A stretch of 64,000 nt of DNA. Origin: Micrococcales bacterium. GTDB taxonomy: Bacteria; Actinomycetota; Actinomycetes; S36-B12; UBA10799. The number at the start of each line of letters is the position of its first letter. Position 1 is the first letter of the stretch. Below, in pieces: positions 9,517 to 18,641 of the stretch. Location of the stretch: positions 72,988 to 136,987 of the forward strand of contig JADKAV010000010.1 in NCBI GenBank assembly GCA_016719135.1, in the 5' to 3' direction. Below the pieces are notes generated by a model, which saw only the letters and a program-made list of their open reading frames with translations, had not been told where the DNA came from and did no database searches. Made by a program: the position numbers and the translations under genes.

Positions 9517-11022
9517 GTGCCGATTATGGCGATCGATCAAGGCACCACGTCCACCCGCGCGATCATCTTCAACGATGACGGGATGCCGTTGGCATCCGAT
9601 CAGATCGAGCACGAGCAGATCTTCCCGCGGGCCGGATGGGTGGAACACGACCCGATGGAGATCTGGCACAACACTCGCGAGGTCATGGGCGCGGCGATCG
9701 CGAAATCCAACCTCTTCGTCTCGGACTTGCAGGCGGTGGGGATCACCCAGCAGCGGGAGACCACGGTCGTGTGGAACAAGACCACCGGTCTGCCCGTCTA
9801 CAACGCGATCGTCTGGCAGGACACCCGCACCCAGGAGATCTGCGACGAACTCGCGCAGACGGTCGGCGAGCAGCGCTTCCGCGAGATCACGGGGTTGCCG
9901 CTGGCCACATACTTCTCAGGGCCGAAAGTACGCTGGATCCTCGATAACGTGCCCGGGACGCGCGCGCAGGCCGAGGCCGGGGAGTTGTTGATGGGCACCA
10001 TCGACACGTGGCTCCTGTGGAACCTCACCAATGGTCAGGTGCACGCGACCGACCCGACCAACGCGTCCCGCACCTTGCTCATGGATCTCGACACCCTGGA
10101 GTGGTCCGCGCAGCTCGCGGAGGCCATCGGGATCCCCATGACGATGCTGCCCCATATCCGCAGCTCCTCCGAGGTGTACGGGCACGTGCAGAGCCCGGCG
10201 TCGATGCGCGGTGTCCCCATCGCGGGGATCCTCGGAGATCAGCAGGCGGCCACCTTCGGCCAGGCATGCTTGAGTCCAGGGGAGGCGAAGAACACCTACG
10301 GAACCGGCAACTTCTTACTGCTGAACACCGGGACGGAGAAGGTTCTCAGCAAGAACGGTCTGCTGACCACGGTCTGCTACAAGATCGGCGACGCACCGGC
10401 GGTCTACGCGCTGGAAGGTTCGATCGCCATGACCGGGAGCCTGATCCAATGGTTGCGGGACAACCTGGGCATGGTGGAGAAGGCCTCGGATATCGAACCT
10501 CTGGCGGCGTCGGTCGATGACAACGGCGACTGCTACTTCGTGCCCGCATTCAGTGGCCTCTTCGCGCCCTACTGGCGCGGGGATGCGCGCGGGGTCATCG
10601 TCGGTCTCACCCGATTCATCAACAAGGGGCACATCGCCCGAGCGGCGCTGGAGGCCGCTGCCTTCCAGTCGCGGGAGGTGATTGAAGCGATGCAGGCCGA
10701 CAGTGGGGTGCCGCTGACTACCTTGAAGGTCGACGGCGGGATGGTGGTCAACGAATTGCTCATGCAGTTCCAGTCAGACCTGCTCGGCGTTCCCGTCGTG
10801 CGGCCGAAGGTCATCGAGACCACGGCGCTGGGCGCGGCTTACGCGGCGGGCTTGGCGGTCGGCTTCTGGGGAAGTGAGGAGGCGATCCGCACCAACTGGG
10901 CGGAGGGCAAACGCTGGGAGCCGGGCATGTCGCCGGGGGACCGCGAGTGGCTGTTCGACCGCTGGAAACAAGCAGTGACCCGTACGTTCGACTGGGTGCC
11001 CACAGCAGCGACCGAGGGATAG
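9517..11022 (+). CDS. glpK: Glycerol kinase
   Basis: Phosphorylates glycerol to glycerol-3-phosphate with ATP. The protein is 501 residues, the standard GlpK length. The N-terminal phosphate-1 loop is [14 protein letters not shown]. It also shows [11 protein letters not shown], the substrate-site [19 protein letters not shown] region and [13 protein letters not shown], then [15 protein letters not shown]. The GTG at 9517 has AGGAGG 8 bp upstream. Neither glpF nor glpD is adjacent, so the gene stands alone between the VOC pair (divergent) and a phosphatase-like gene (convergent). Confidence 0.97.
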   Translation: MPIMAIDQGTTSTRAIIFNDDGMPLASDQIEHEQIFPRAGWVEHDPMEIWHNTREVMGAAIAKSNLFVSDLQAVGITQQRETTVVWNKTTGLPVYNAIVWQDTRTQEICDELAQTVGEQRFREITGLPLATYFSGPKVRWILDNVPGTRAQAEAGELLMGTIDTWLLWNLTNGQVHATDPTNASRTLLMDLDTLEWSAQLAEAIGIPMTMLPHIRSSSEVYGHVQSPASMRGVPIAGILGDQQAATFGQACLSPGEAKNTYGTGNFLLLNTGTEKVLSKNGLLTTVCYKIGDAPAVYALEGSIAMTGSLIQWLRDNLGMVEKASDIEPLAASVDDNGDCYFVPAFSGLFAPYWRGDARGVIVGLTRFINKGHIARAALEAAAFQSREVIEAMQADSGVPLTTLKVDGGMVVNELLMQFQSDLLGVPVVRPKVIETTALGAAYAAGLAVGFWGSEEAIRTNWAEGKRWEPGMSPGDREWLFDRWKQAVTRTFDWVPTAATEG

Positions 11023-11035
11023 TCGACCTGCGGCG

Positions 11036-11716
11036 TCACACCGGGTCGGGGGCTCGTGACATGACGGGGTCGCCGAGTTCCAGATCAGGCATCCACTGCG
11101 CCAACGTGTCACGGACCTTGCCGTCGATCTTCACCAGAACGTCGGGTACGTCCGCTGTACGCACATCCTCGATCTGCGGAATGTCCGACCAGTGGTGGCG
11201 GTCCTGGCCGGTCCGCGCGGGCAATTCCTCGCCCACCTCGCCGACGATGACCAAGTGGTCGGCCACGTCCAGCATCTCCTGGGAGTACTTCTTCGGGATA
11301 TCCGTGAGGTACACCCCGTGCGCGGCAAGACCGCTCGTGACCTCCTCCAGCACGTGGCCCAACGGCGCGACCCCGGCCGACACGACATAGAGCAGCCCGG
11401 GGGCGTAGTAGCGGAACAAGGCGGCGGCGGCCTGGGAGCGCCCGGCGTTCGCCTGGCAGACGATCAGCACCTCGGGCATCGTCTTCAGGACCTCACCGGC
11501 CTGGATCTGCTCGGCGCGGATCTGGGTGAGCGCGGCGCGACCCACGAGAACCGGAACGAACGTCTGGATCTTCGCTCCGGCGGACATCTGCTCGTACAGG
11601 TCGTCGACCAGGGCCGTGAGCCGTTCCCGCGAGAACGCCCCGCCGGTGTGGTTCACCAACCCGTCCACGACGCTGCGTAACTGCATGTCCACCTGGGGTT
11701 CACGGATCTGGGTCAC
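11036..11716 (-). CDS. Arsenate reductase / LMW protein-tyrosine-phosphatase-like protein with N-terminal helical domain
   Basis: The C-terminal domain has the low-molecular-weight phosphatase P-loop CX5R (CQANAGRS, Cys87-Arg93), followed by a conserved SAG and a late DVPDV segment. The first 75 or so residues form a three-helix-bundle extension seen in actinobacterial ArsC-like proteins. The family includes thioredoxin- or mycothiol-linked arsenate reductases and phosphatases; the canonical ArsC resolving cysteines are not evident, so the activity is uncertain. It starts with GTG at 11716 (or ATG at 11686). No arsR or arsenite transporter lies nearby. Confidence 0.8.
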   Translation of the reverse strand: MTQIREPQVDMQLRSVVDGLVNHTGGAFSRERLTALVDDLYEQMSAGAKIQTFVPVLVGRAALTQIRAEQIQAGEVLKTMPEVLIVCQANAGRSQAAAALFRYYAPGLLYVVSAGVAPLGHVLEEVTSGLAAHGVYLTDIPKKYSQEMLDVADHLVIVGEVGEELPARTGQDRHHWSDIPQIEDVRTADVPDVLVKIDGKVRDTLAQWMPDLELGDPVMSRAPDPV

Positions 11717-11852
11717 CCTTGCATTGTGATCAATAGCTCACGGAGGTGGCAAACCGACCCTCCGCGAACAGCCACCCGCCGGGTCCCATCGACCCCGGTG
11801 ACATCGTCGTGCCAGGACACGATCGGTATTCGCGGAACGTCCGCAGCTTCGG

Positions 11853-12833
11853 CTAATGCAGCAGGCTATTGCCCCGCAAGGGGGTCCGCCAGGCGACGTA
11901 CTCGTGGTCGCGGCGCATGCCAACGCTCTCGTACAGTGCTGTTGCGCCGGTGGGGTTCGTCGCGTCGCAGTGCAGTGATGTTCCCGTGAGGCCCGCCGCA
12001 GCGTCTCGGGCCATGGCGTCCAGCAGCAAGTGTCGGGCGATGCCACGCCCGCGGTACTCCCGAAGGACACAGAGCGTCTCCACATAACCCAGGCCCTCCG
12101 GCTCGAAGCGCCGGGAGCCGATTGAGACTCCCACGCAGGTCGGCCCGTCGAAGGCCAACCGCCAGCGGTCCAGGTCCGTGGTCTCGTTGATCATGTCCCT
12201 GCGGAACAGGTCGAAGGGAAGTGGATGGGAGTCGTAGTGGTCCCGGAACGATTCCGTCACGACCCGGTGCAGCTCCGGCCACAGATCCTCTGACATCCCT
12301 TTCACACTGATGCCAGGGACCGGTCGGGGCCGTGGAGTCTCGCCGACGAAGTCCACGCGCATCCGCAAGTAAACCCGGTGGCGTTCGTAGCCGCGTTCGG
12401 CCAGAGCCTGCCTGATCTCCCGGTCCCCGCCGAAACTCTCCACCTTCAGATAGGCGTCATCGGGCGCCGGCAGGGTTTGTCCGTACCGCTCCCCGGCGGT
12501 GAGCAGTGTGGTCGCAAGACCGCGGCGGTTGGGGGCGTGCGGACTGATGAACAGATCCAGGTACAGCCCCCGCTCGTGCTGCAAACCGTTGAAGGCGAGC
12601 ATTGCGGCCAGCAGGCGCCCGTCGTCCCAGACGCCGGCGGTCCCGCGAGTCCCGTCGAGTTCGGGGGCGCTGAGGGTGCCCAGGATCTCCTTGGTGTTGG
12701 TCTCCGAGCGCTGGAAGAACGTCAGCTCCTTGGCACGGACCAGGTCGGTGAGGTCCGCGGCGTGATCTCGCGACAACTGCGTCAACCGCAGACCGGCCGG
12801 CAGTCCCGGCACGGACATCGCGAGATTGGACAT
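11853..12833 (-). CDS. Tandem-GNAT acetyltransferase
   Basis: 326 residues with two GNAT domains. The N-terminal one (about 15-165) is degenerate; the C-terminal one has the acetyl-CoA site YRGRGIARHLLLDAM and the closing HCDATNPTGATALYESVGM pattern. The layout is that of mycothiol synthase (MshD) and related two-domain enzymes, but similarity beyond the fold is not strong enough for me to call MshD. It is convergent with the phosphatase-like gene and divergent from the esterase gene. Confidence 0.8.
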   Translation of the reverse strand: MSNLAMSVPGLPAGLRLTQLSRDHAADLTDLVRAKELTFFQRSETNTKEILGTLSAPELDGTRGTAGVWDDGRLLAAMLAFNGLQHERGLYLDLFISPHAPNRRGLATTLLTAGERYGQTLPAPDDAYLKVESFGGDREIRQALAERGYERHRVYLRMRVDFVGETPRPRPVPGISVKGMSEDLWPELHRVVTESFRDHYDSHPLPFDLFRRDMINETTDLDRWRLAFDGPTCVGVSIGSRRFEPEGLGYVETLCVLREYRGRGIARHLLLDAMARDAAAGLTGTSLHCDATNPTGATALYESVGMRRDHEYVAWRTPLRGNSLLH

Positions 12834-12969
12834 GAGTCAAGGACAGCACATGGTCGGGCGTGCACGCAGGCGGGTTTACATGTTTCGCCGCCTCGGTGGT
12901 GTCGGTCGTGTGCCTGCCCCGAGGCACGGGCGGACGCCGCGTCCGGGGACGGTGAGAGACACTGGGTCG

Positions 12970-13857
12970 GTGAAGCGAATCCTGTTGGTGCTGTTGGCCG
13001 GTGTGCTCATGGCGGGGTGCTCTTCAACGGCCGGAGACTCCGCGACCCCCACGGAGGTGCCGCCGTGCGACCCCGGGCCGCCGGGTACCCGTGAAGTGCA
13101 GGTCGGAAACCGGTCGTTCCTGCTGCACGTACCCACGGACTTCCGCAACCCGTCACCGGCGGTCTTCACTTTTCACGGACGGGGTTCCAATGCCCAGCAG
13201 CAACTACTGCTGACCGGTTTTGAGCAAGTCTCCGAAGAGGGCCGTTTCTTGGTGGTCGCACCGAACGCCCGCAACGGTCGCTGGGACTTCACCGGCGGGG
13301 ACAACGAGTACCTGCGGCAGGTGGGGGCGGCGATTCCTTGTGCGGATCCAACCCGCGTCTACGCCTCGGGGATCTCGATGGGATCGGCGATGACGTTTGC
13401 GCTGGCATGCGCCCCTGAGCGGAAGTTCGCGGCCTTCGGCGGGGTGGCTCTGACCTTGTTCGAGCGACCGTGCCAGACGACCCCGCCCGCCCCGATCATC
13501 TACTTCCACGGGACCAAGGACGAGGTGGTCCCTTTCCGAGGCGGGCAGCCCGAGGGGGAGGACATCAAGTTGCCCGCGGTACCGGTGGCGATGCAGGAGT
13601 GGGCCGACCACAATGGCTGCACCCAGGACGCTACGGACGAGGTGGGCAATGATGTGACCCTGCGGGAATGGACGCAGTGTCAGGCCAACGCCGACGTCGA
13701 GTACTACCGGGTGCGTGGCGGTGGCCATACCTGGCCGGGTGCATCGCCGTTCATCGCGGATGCGATCGAGCCGCGTCTGGGCAAGACCACGCAGACGGTC
13801 GACGCGTCCAGGTTGATGTGGGAGTTCTTCGAGGGGTATACGCTGCCGGCGTCCTGA
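12970..13857 (+). CDS. Lipoprotein esterase, LpqC / PHB-depolymerase-like (CE1 family)
   Basis: Begins with a lipoprotein signal (VKRILLVLLAGVLMAGC); the lipobox Cys is residue 17 if the GTG at 12970 is used. The mature part is an alpha/beta hydrolase: TFHGRGSN oxyanion strand, nucleophile elbow ASGISMGS, Asp in FHGTKDEVVPF and His in GGGHTWPG, the pattern of feruloyl esterases and poly(3-hydroxybutyrate) depolymerases. It is probably anchored on the outer face of the membrane. An earlier in-frame GTG (12952) is possible, but the signal peptide favours 12970. Confidence 0.87.
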   Translation: MKRILLVLLAGVLMAGCSSTAGDSATPTEVPPCDPGPPGTREVQVGNRSFLLHVPTDFRNPSPAVFTFHGRGSNAQQQLLLTGFEQVSEEGRFLVVAPNARNGRWDFTGGDNEYLRQVGAAIPCADPTRVYASGISMGSAMTFALACAPERKFAAFGGVALTLFERPCQTTPPAPIIYFHGTKDEVVPFRGGQPEGEDIKLPAVPVAMQEWADHNGCTQDATDEVGNDVTLREWTQCQANADVEYYRVRGGGHTWPGASPFIADAIEPRLGKTTQTVDASRLMWEFFEGYTLPAS

Positions 13858-13867
13858 TCGCCGCGGT

Positions 13868-14206
13868 TCACGCGGGCCCGAGGGCCTCCGCGTCGGCCGG
13901 ATCCCGCGGTGCATCCTTGAGTTCGATGAACAGGGCGTGGGTCGGAGTTTCGCCGATGTTCTCCCCGGCGTGCTCCTGGGCGTCGAGCCACCGCACGTGG
14001 CCCGCCTCGAGCTGCAACTCCACTTCCCGATCGCCTGCCTGCAGTCGCCGCGTGAAGGACCCGAGCGTGTACATGACGCTGTCGGGATGGGAGTGGGGAT
14101 GGGTTCGATCACCAGGCCGGTCCCGGTACTCCAGTACTCGGACACGGTCGTTCTCGAAGACCACCGTGTAGAGGTTCGGGTCTGTGACTGTCGGGTCCTT
14201 GCTCAC
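13868..14206 (-). CDS. Small cupin-domain protein
   Basis: 112 residues with one cupin fold: the first motif is THPHSHPDSVMYTL, giving two or three metal-binding His; the second is GHVRWLDAQEHAGENIG. It resembles small cupins that act as sensors or isomerases. It starts with GTG and is divergent from a TetR gene with only 32 bp between, including a palindrome, so it is a plausible target of that regulator. Confidence 0.78.
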   Translation of the reverse strand: MSKDPTVTDPNLYTVVFENDRVRVLEYRDRPGDRTHPHSHPDSVMYTLGSFTRRLQAGDREVELQLEAGHVRWLDAQEHAGENIGETPTHALFIELKDAPRDPADAEALGPA

Positions 14207-14220
14207 GCCAGGCTCCTTCG

Positions 14221-14236
14221 TGGGACTAGAATCCCA
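14221..14236. promoter_or_regulatory. Candidate TetR operator and leaderless promoter
   Basis: An inverted repeat TGGGA-CTAGAA-TCCCA lies between the divergent cupin and TetR genes. Inside it is TAGAAT (14227-14232), a good -10 hexamer ending 6 bp before the TetR ATG, which would give a leaderless mRNA. Binding here would repress both genes. Inferred from symmetry and position only. Confidence 0.45.
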
Positions 14237-14238
14237 TT

Positions 14239-14832
14239 ATGGTCAGCAATGTCCCATATGAGGCCATCGGCCGAACGGCCCAAAAAAGCCGCACGCGTGC
14301 GGCAATCGTGGCGGCGGCGCACGCGCTGCTGGTGCAGGGCGTCACGCCGACCGTGGAAAGCGCCGCCCGAGCCGCTCACATCTCCCGGACAACCGCCTAC
14401 CGGTACTTCTCGAACCAGCGTGAGCTCATCGCCGCCGCACTGCCGGAGGTGGGCCGCGACTCACTGTTGTCAGCCGAACCACCCGCGCAGGCGCAAGCCC
14501 GTGTGGACCTCGTGGTCCGTGCGGCCATCGCATTCACCATCGAGTGGGAGCCGCTGCTGCGAGCATCACTTCGGCTGTCCTTGGATCCCGATGGCGAACG
14601 TCCGCCGCTGCGCGGTGGACGCGCGATCGCCTGGTACCTCGATGCCCTTGAGCCGCTGAAACGCGAGCATCCCGAGGTCGACCGTCGGCGGCTGGCCATC
14701 GCGATCCGCTCGGCGACCGGGATCGAATCGCTGGTGTGGCTGGTCGACGTCGCCGGCCTCAGCCGCGAGGAGGCTGCCGTCATGATGCTCGAGTCTGCGC
14801 GCGCGTTGTTCCACGCGGCAACCGTGGCCTGA
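14239..14832 (+). CDS. TetR-family transcriptional regulator
   Basis: 197 residues. The N-terminal helix-turn-helix is complete: AAIVAAAHALLVQG, TVESAARAAHISRTTAYRYFSN (about residues 35-56), then REL. The ligand-binding half is helical and has no family signature I recognise. It is divergent from a small cupin gene across a 32-bp gap with a palindrome, so it probably controls itself and that gene. Confidence 0.88.
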   Translation: MVSNVPYEAIGRTAQKSRTRAAIVAAAHALLVQGVTPTVESAARAAHISRTTAYRYFSNQRELIAAALPEVGRDSLLSAEPPAQAQARVDLVVRAAIAFTIEWEPLLRASLRLSLDPDGERPPLRGGRAIAWYLDALEPLKREHPEVDRRRLAIAIRSATGIESLVWLVDVAGLSREEAAVMMLESARALFHAATVA

Positions 14833-14922
14833 GTCCGTCCTGAACATGCATGACATCGGGGACAACGGCTTCCACCACGTGATCAAGGCGCCCGAACGGC
14901 GGAGTTGTGTCCGCCCGTCCGG

Positions 14923-14952
14923 GTCTTAGCCCTCGAGGTCTTAGCCCTCGAG
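14923..14952. repeat. Perfect 15-bp tandem duplication at a gene end
   Basis: GTCTTAGCCCTCGAG occurs twice in direct succession (14923-14937 and 14938-14952). It spans the last codons and stop of the SPFH gene, so the termination signal is duplicated. A recent slippage event or an assembly error. Confidence 0.8.
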
Positions 14953-15843
14953 CTTGTCGTCCCGCGCTTGCGGTGTGAAGGCCGAAGAGAAGCTCCCCAG
15001 GGCCTGCGTCAGTTCCGCGGGAACCACCCAGACCTTGTTCGCGTCGCCCGCGGCGATCTGCGGCAAAGCCTGCAGGTACTGGTAGGCGAGCAACTTCGGG
15101 TCGGGGTCGGCTTCGTGGATCGCGTCGAAGACCTTCTTGATCGCCTCGGCCTCACCGGTGGCGCGCAGTACCGCTGATTGCTTGGCGCCCTCGGCACGCA
15201 GAATGGCAGCTTGCTGCTCGCCTTGTGCGGTCAGGATCTGTGACTGCTTCACACCCTCGGCCGTGAGGATTGCGGCGCGCCGGTCACGCTCGGCACGCAT
15301 CTGCTTCTCCATGGACTCCTGGACGCTGGGCGGCGGGTCGATCGCCTTGAGTTCCACCCGGTTGACCCGGATCCCCCACTTGCCGGTCGCCTCGTCGAGC
15401 ACGCCGCGCAGTTGGCTGTTGATCTGATCGCGCGAGGTCAGCGTGGCTTCGAGGTCCATGCTGCCGACCACGTTGCGCAATGTGGTCACCGTCAGCTGTT
15501 CGACACCCCAGATGTAGTTCTGGATCTCGTACGTGGCGGCTTTCGGGTCGGTGACCTGGAAGTAGATGACCGAGTCGATGCTGACCACCAGGTTGTCCTC
15601 GGTGATCACCGGCTGCGGCTGGAACGTCACGACCTGCTCACGCAGGTCGAGTTTGGACGTCACCCGGTCGACGAATGGCACCAGGATGTGCAGGCCCGCG
15701 CTCAAAGTCCGGCTGTACCGTCCCAGTCGTTCAACGACTTGTGACTGCGCCTGCTGGACGATGCGCACGGTCTTCGCGATGACGATGACCATGAACAGCA
15801 GGATGAGTAGGACGACGATGCCACTGGTGATTGCTGCGTTCAT
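14941..15843 (-). CDS. SPFH / band-7 (stomatin-like, QmcA-type) membrane protein
   Basis: 300 residues: one N-terminal transmembrane helix (about 7-25), then the SPFH domain starting VVERLGRYSRTLSAGLHILVPF, with DLREQVV and DPPPSVQESMEKQM. A helical, Ala/Glu/Gln-rich coiled coil follows, with repeats of AEGxKQSxIL. SPFH proteins form cage-like oligomers in membranes. It sits 9 bp behind an NfeD gene, the classical stomatin-NfeD operon. GAGGAG lies upstream of the ATG. Confidence 0.93.
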   Translation of the reverse strand: MNAAITSGIVVLLILLFMVIVIAKTVRIVQQAQSQVVERLGRYSRTLSAGLHILVPFVDRVTSKLDLREQVVTFQPQPVITEDNLVVSIDSVIYFQVTDPKAATYEIQNYIWGVEQLTVTTLRNVVGSMDLEATLTSRDQINSQLRGVLDEATGKWGIRVNRVELKAIDPPPSVQESMEKQMRAERDRRAAILTAEGVKQSQILTAQGEQQAAILRAEGAKQSAVLRATGEAEAIKKVFDAIHEADPDPKLLAYQYLQALPQIAAGDANKVWVVPAELTQALGSFSSAFTPQARDDKLEG

Positions 15844-15852
15844 TACTTCTCC

Positions 15853-16281
15853 TCAGTAGGGACGAATGATGGCTGTTGCGCCGCGGATCTCGACAACGGT
15901 GCCGGTGGATCCGGCAGCCAGGGGATCCCAGGCCTCTTCCAGTTGCGCCGACCAGATCTCGCCGGCGAGTTTCACCCGCCCGCTGTCGGCGGTGACTTCC
16001 TCCAGCACCGTCACGCGCTTACCGACCAGGGCGTCGACGCCGGTCAGCGCCGTCGGCCCCGACTTCAGGTGGCGCAGGGCCACGGGTCGCAGAGCGAAGA
16101 TACCCAGGACCGCTACCGCTCCGGCCGCTCCGGCCTGCACGATGAATGGCGCACCCAGAGCCGCGGCACCTGCGCCAGCCAGGGCACCAGCCGCGAGCAT
16201 GATGAGGACAAAATCGAGGCTCATGACCTCGAAGATGCCGAACACCACGGCCGCGATGAGCCAGAAAACCGCTGCTGACAC
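15853..16281 (-). CDS. NfeD-like membrane protein
   Basis: 142 residues with two to three hydrophobic segments (about 3-25, 28-50 and 54-75) and a C-terminal OB-fold domain (ALVGKRVTVLEEVTADSGRV to the end). This is the short NfeD1b-type partner of SPFH proteins. The GTG at 16281 is preceded by AAGGAGG 5 bp away. It precedes the SPFH gene by 9 bp on the same strand, so the two are co-transcribed. Function: stabilising or partitioning the SPFH assembly in the membrane. Confidence 0.88.
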   Translation of the reverse strand: MSAAVFWLIAAVVFGIFEVMSLDFVLIMLAAGALAGAGAAALGAPFIVQAGAAGAVAVLGIFALRPVALRHLKSGPTALTGVDALVGKRVTVLEEVTADSGRVKLAGEIWSAQLEEAWDPLAAGSTGTVVEIRGATAIIRPY

Positions 16282-16539
16282 GAGTGCCTCCTTGTTACTC
16301 AAGCCTACGTGTGTTCGAGGCTTGTGGAAAACCGGCATCCTGGGCACGCCGACGATTGCCAGGTGGCGGTATGGATATTTGCCCTGGACCTGTTCGCACG
16401 CTGTACTTGTGCGGGCAAGGTCGGTCCAGTTGCTCGGGCGGGTTTGATGCAGCTGCCGGGGCTGCGGGCACGGCCGAAGGTCGCGTGGCAGTCCCAGGGG
16501 TAGAAGTGTTGGTCGCGCCTGCTGACTTACTCTGTGGCG

Positions 16540-17523
16540 ATGGACGATTTCGTGCCGCGCCGCGGATGGAGTAATCCGCATCTGCAGACGGTGCGCAGCC
16601 GGATCCGGCCGATCAAGGTGCAACTGCCACCCTCCGACGAGGTCGTCGTCACCCTGCCGGACGGCAGTGGGGACCGGCTGGCCGTGCAAGTCCATGAGGC
16701 AGACCCGTCGCAGCCGCTGGTCATCATCGTGCACGGTCTGGGTGGAACCGCGGAATCCGACTACGTCCGGTTCACGACCGCCGGGCTGCTCGCGGCGGGT
16801 TTCCCGGTGGCCCGGGTCGATCTTCGGGGTGCAGGGATGTCGGGGGAGGTTTCTGCGGGCAGTTATCACGGCGGTCGGACCGAGGATCTGCGCGCTGTCG
16901 TGGACACTCTCGGTCGGCGCAGCGCCGTGGTCGGGTTCTCCCTGGGCGCGAACGCCACCATCAAGCTGTTGGGCGAACACAGTCCGGCGGTGGTCGCCGG
17001 CGTGGCCGTTTCTGCCCCGCTGGATCTCGCCGTCGGTGCCGAACACCTGCACCACATCGCCGGCGGGTGGTACGAGAGGTTCCTGCTACGCCGCCTGCGG
17101 GCCGAGTCGTTGCGTCCCGCGGCTCGCTACACGCCCGAGGAACGGGCGGCCATACTCTCGGCCAAGAGCATCGTCGACTTCGACAATGCCATCACCGCGC
17201 CGCGCAACGGGTGGCGCGACGCTGCGGAGTACTACCGGGTCAATTCGGCGATCCGCTACTTGGATTCGGTGCAGCAGCCATTGCTTGTGATCCACGCCAA
17301 GGACGATCCGATGATCCCGCTGGGTCCGTACGAGTCGGTCGATTGGAACGCGTTCCCGGCGGTGCGACTGGTTCTCACCGAGCACGGTGGTCACGTCGGT
17401 TTTCACGGCAGGGATGACGCCCCCTGGTATGTGGGAGCGATCGTCGAGTTCCTCAGGTCGTCTGTGTCTCCAGATCCAGACGCAGGTGGGAGATCATCGA
17501 ACGCAGGGCGACCTGGGCGTTGA
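16540..17523 (+). CDS. YheT-like alpha/beta hydrolase
   Basis: 327 residues of the YheT/ABHD-type family (COG0429). It has the typical start FVPRRGWSNPHLQTV, HGLGGTAESDYVR (oxyanion), nucleophile elbow GFSLGAN, Asp in HAKDDPMIP and His in EHGGHVGF. It is probably a lipid or ester hydrolase of the cytoplasm or membrane face. The ATG at 16540 is preferred; a GTG two codons earlier is possible, and TACTCT just upstream would suit a leaderless transcript. Its 3' end overlaps the convergent DUF5063 gene by 71 bp. Confidence 0.88.
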   Translation: MDDFVPRRGWSNPHLQTVRSRIRPIKVQLPPSDEVVVTLPDGSGDRLAVQVHEADPSQPLVIIVHGLGGTAESDYVRFTTAGLLAAGFPVARVDLRGAGMSGEVSAGSYHGGRTEDLRAVVDTLGRRSAVVGFSLGANATIKLLGEHSPAVVAGVAVSAPLDLAVGAEHLHHIAGGWYERFLLRRLRAESLRPAARYTPEERAAILSAKSIVDFDNAITAPRNGWRDAAEYYRVNSAIRYLDSVQQPLLVIHAKDDPMIPLGPYESVDWNAFPAVRLVLTEHGGHVGFHGRDDAPWYVGAIVEFLRSSVSPDPDAGGRSSNAGRPGR

Positions 17524-18031
17524 GCACGTCCTCGCCCCACGACGACAGGTAGGCGTACTGCCACCACCACAGCGCCTCGATCGGCCGGCCCGCGGCGTAG
17601 TGACCCAGCCCGTGCAGCAAGTCGGTCACAATGCTCGACAGGTCATCGGACAGCGACGACTCGACGATCTCGGGCATGGGGAAGTACGGGTCGTCGACGG
17701 TGTGGTAGTTGTCGGCGTGGGCGAAGACCTCTATCAGGCTCAGTCGCAGCCCGTCCACCTCAGGCTCCTGGCCGTTGTCCGGCTCGTAGCGACCCTCGGG
17801 CACGATGTCGGTCACCGCACCGAGCCGGGCGCCTTGGGCGGCCAATTGTGCGGTCTGCATCAGCAACAGCGAGATCGCGGTATCGCCCAGGCCACCAGCC
17901 GCGACCGTCTCCACCGAACGGACGAAATCCTGCACGATCAACGCCATCTCGTCGCTGAGTTCGTGCGCGGTCGAGTCGACCGGCGTGGGTGGTGCGGTCA
18001 CGGAGACTTCGTCACCGGGTAGTTCACTCAT
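17453..18031 (-). CDS. DUF5063 family protein
   Basis: 192 residues, acidic and helical, with a [27 protein letters not shown] C-terminal region of which the Trp cluster is diagnostic. The gene regularly follows recR in actinobacteria, and here it overlaps recR by 8 bp, so a role coupled to recombinational repair is likely but undefined. No enzymatic motif is visible. Confidence 0.85.
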   Translation of the reverse strand: MSELPGDEVSVTAPPTPVDSTAHELSDEMALIVQDFVRSVETVAAGGLGDTAISLLLMQTAQLAAQGARLGAVTDIVPEGRYEPDNGQEPEVDGLRLSLIEVFAHADNYHTVDDPYFPMPEIVESSLSDDLSSIVTDLLHGLGHYAAGRPIEALWWWQYAYLSSWGEDVLNAQVALRSMISHLRLDLETQTT

Positions 18032-18635
18032 CGATCCTCCTACGTCCTACGAACGCCCGACCGAGGGTCACCTCGTCGGCCAATTCCAGATCTCCGCCCA
18101 TGGGCAGCCCACTGGCCAACCGTGTCACGGACACCCCGATGGTGGCCAACTGGCGGCCCAAGTAGGCAGCCGTCGCCTCTCCTTCGGTATTCGGGTCGGT
18201 GGCGAGGATGATCTCCTGGACCGATCCATCGGCGAGCCTGCTGTACAAGTCCTTGATGTGCAATTGCTCGGGCCCGATCCCGCGCATGGGATCCAGCACG
18301 CCCCCCAGTACGTGGTAGCGGCCGGTGTACTCGCGGGTTCGTTCGATCGCGATGACGTCTTTGGGTTCCTCCACCACGCACAGCACATGCGGGTCACGGG
18401 AATCGTCGCGGCAGATCCGGCATCGGTCGCCCTGAGCGGTGTTGAAGCACACCTCACACACCGTGAGCTTGTCCTTCACCGCCAGTAGTGACGCCGCTAG
18501 GCCCTCGACGTCCTCGCGCTCGGCTTCGAGCAGGTAGTACGCGATGCGCTGCGCACCCTTGGGTCCAACGGCGGGCAGTCGCACGAGGTGATCGATGAGG
18601 TCCTGCAGGGCCGCCTCGTAGGAGGTCTGATACAT
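18024..18635 (-). CDS. recR: Recombination mediator protein RecR
   Basis: 203 residues, the typical size. It has an N-terminal helix-hairpin-helix ([20 protein letters not shown]), a C4 zinc finger ([16 protein letters not shown], near residues 57-72), then a TOPRIM domain ([15 protein letters not shown]) and a Walker-like C-terminus. With RecO and RecF it loads RecA at gaps. It lies 6 bp after dnaX and overlaps DUF5063. Confidence 0.97.
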   Translation of the reverse strand: MYQTSYEAALQDLIDHLVRLPAVGPKGAQRIAYYLLEAEREDVEGLAASLLAVKDKLTVCEVCFNTAQGDRCRICRDDSRDPHVLCVVEEPKDVIAIERTREYTGRYHVLGGVLDPMRGIGPEQLHIKDLYSRLADGSVQEIILATDPNTEGEATAAYLGRQLATIGVSVTRLASGLPMGGDLELADEVTLGRAFVGRRRIDE

Positions 18636-18641
18636 CGGCGC

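Noticed and set aside
11853..12833. Mycothiol synthase (mshD)
   Set aside because: The two-GNAT layout fits, but diagnostic sequence similarity was not convincing, so only the fold is claimed.
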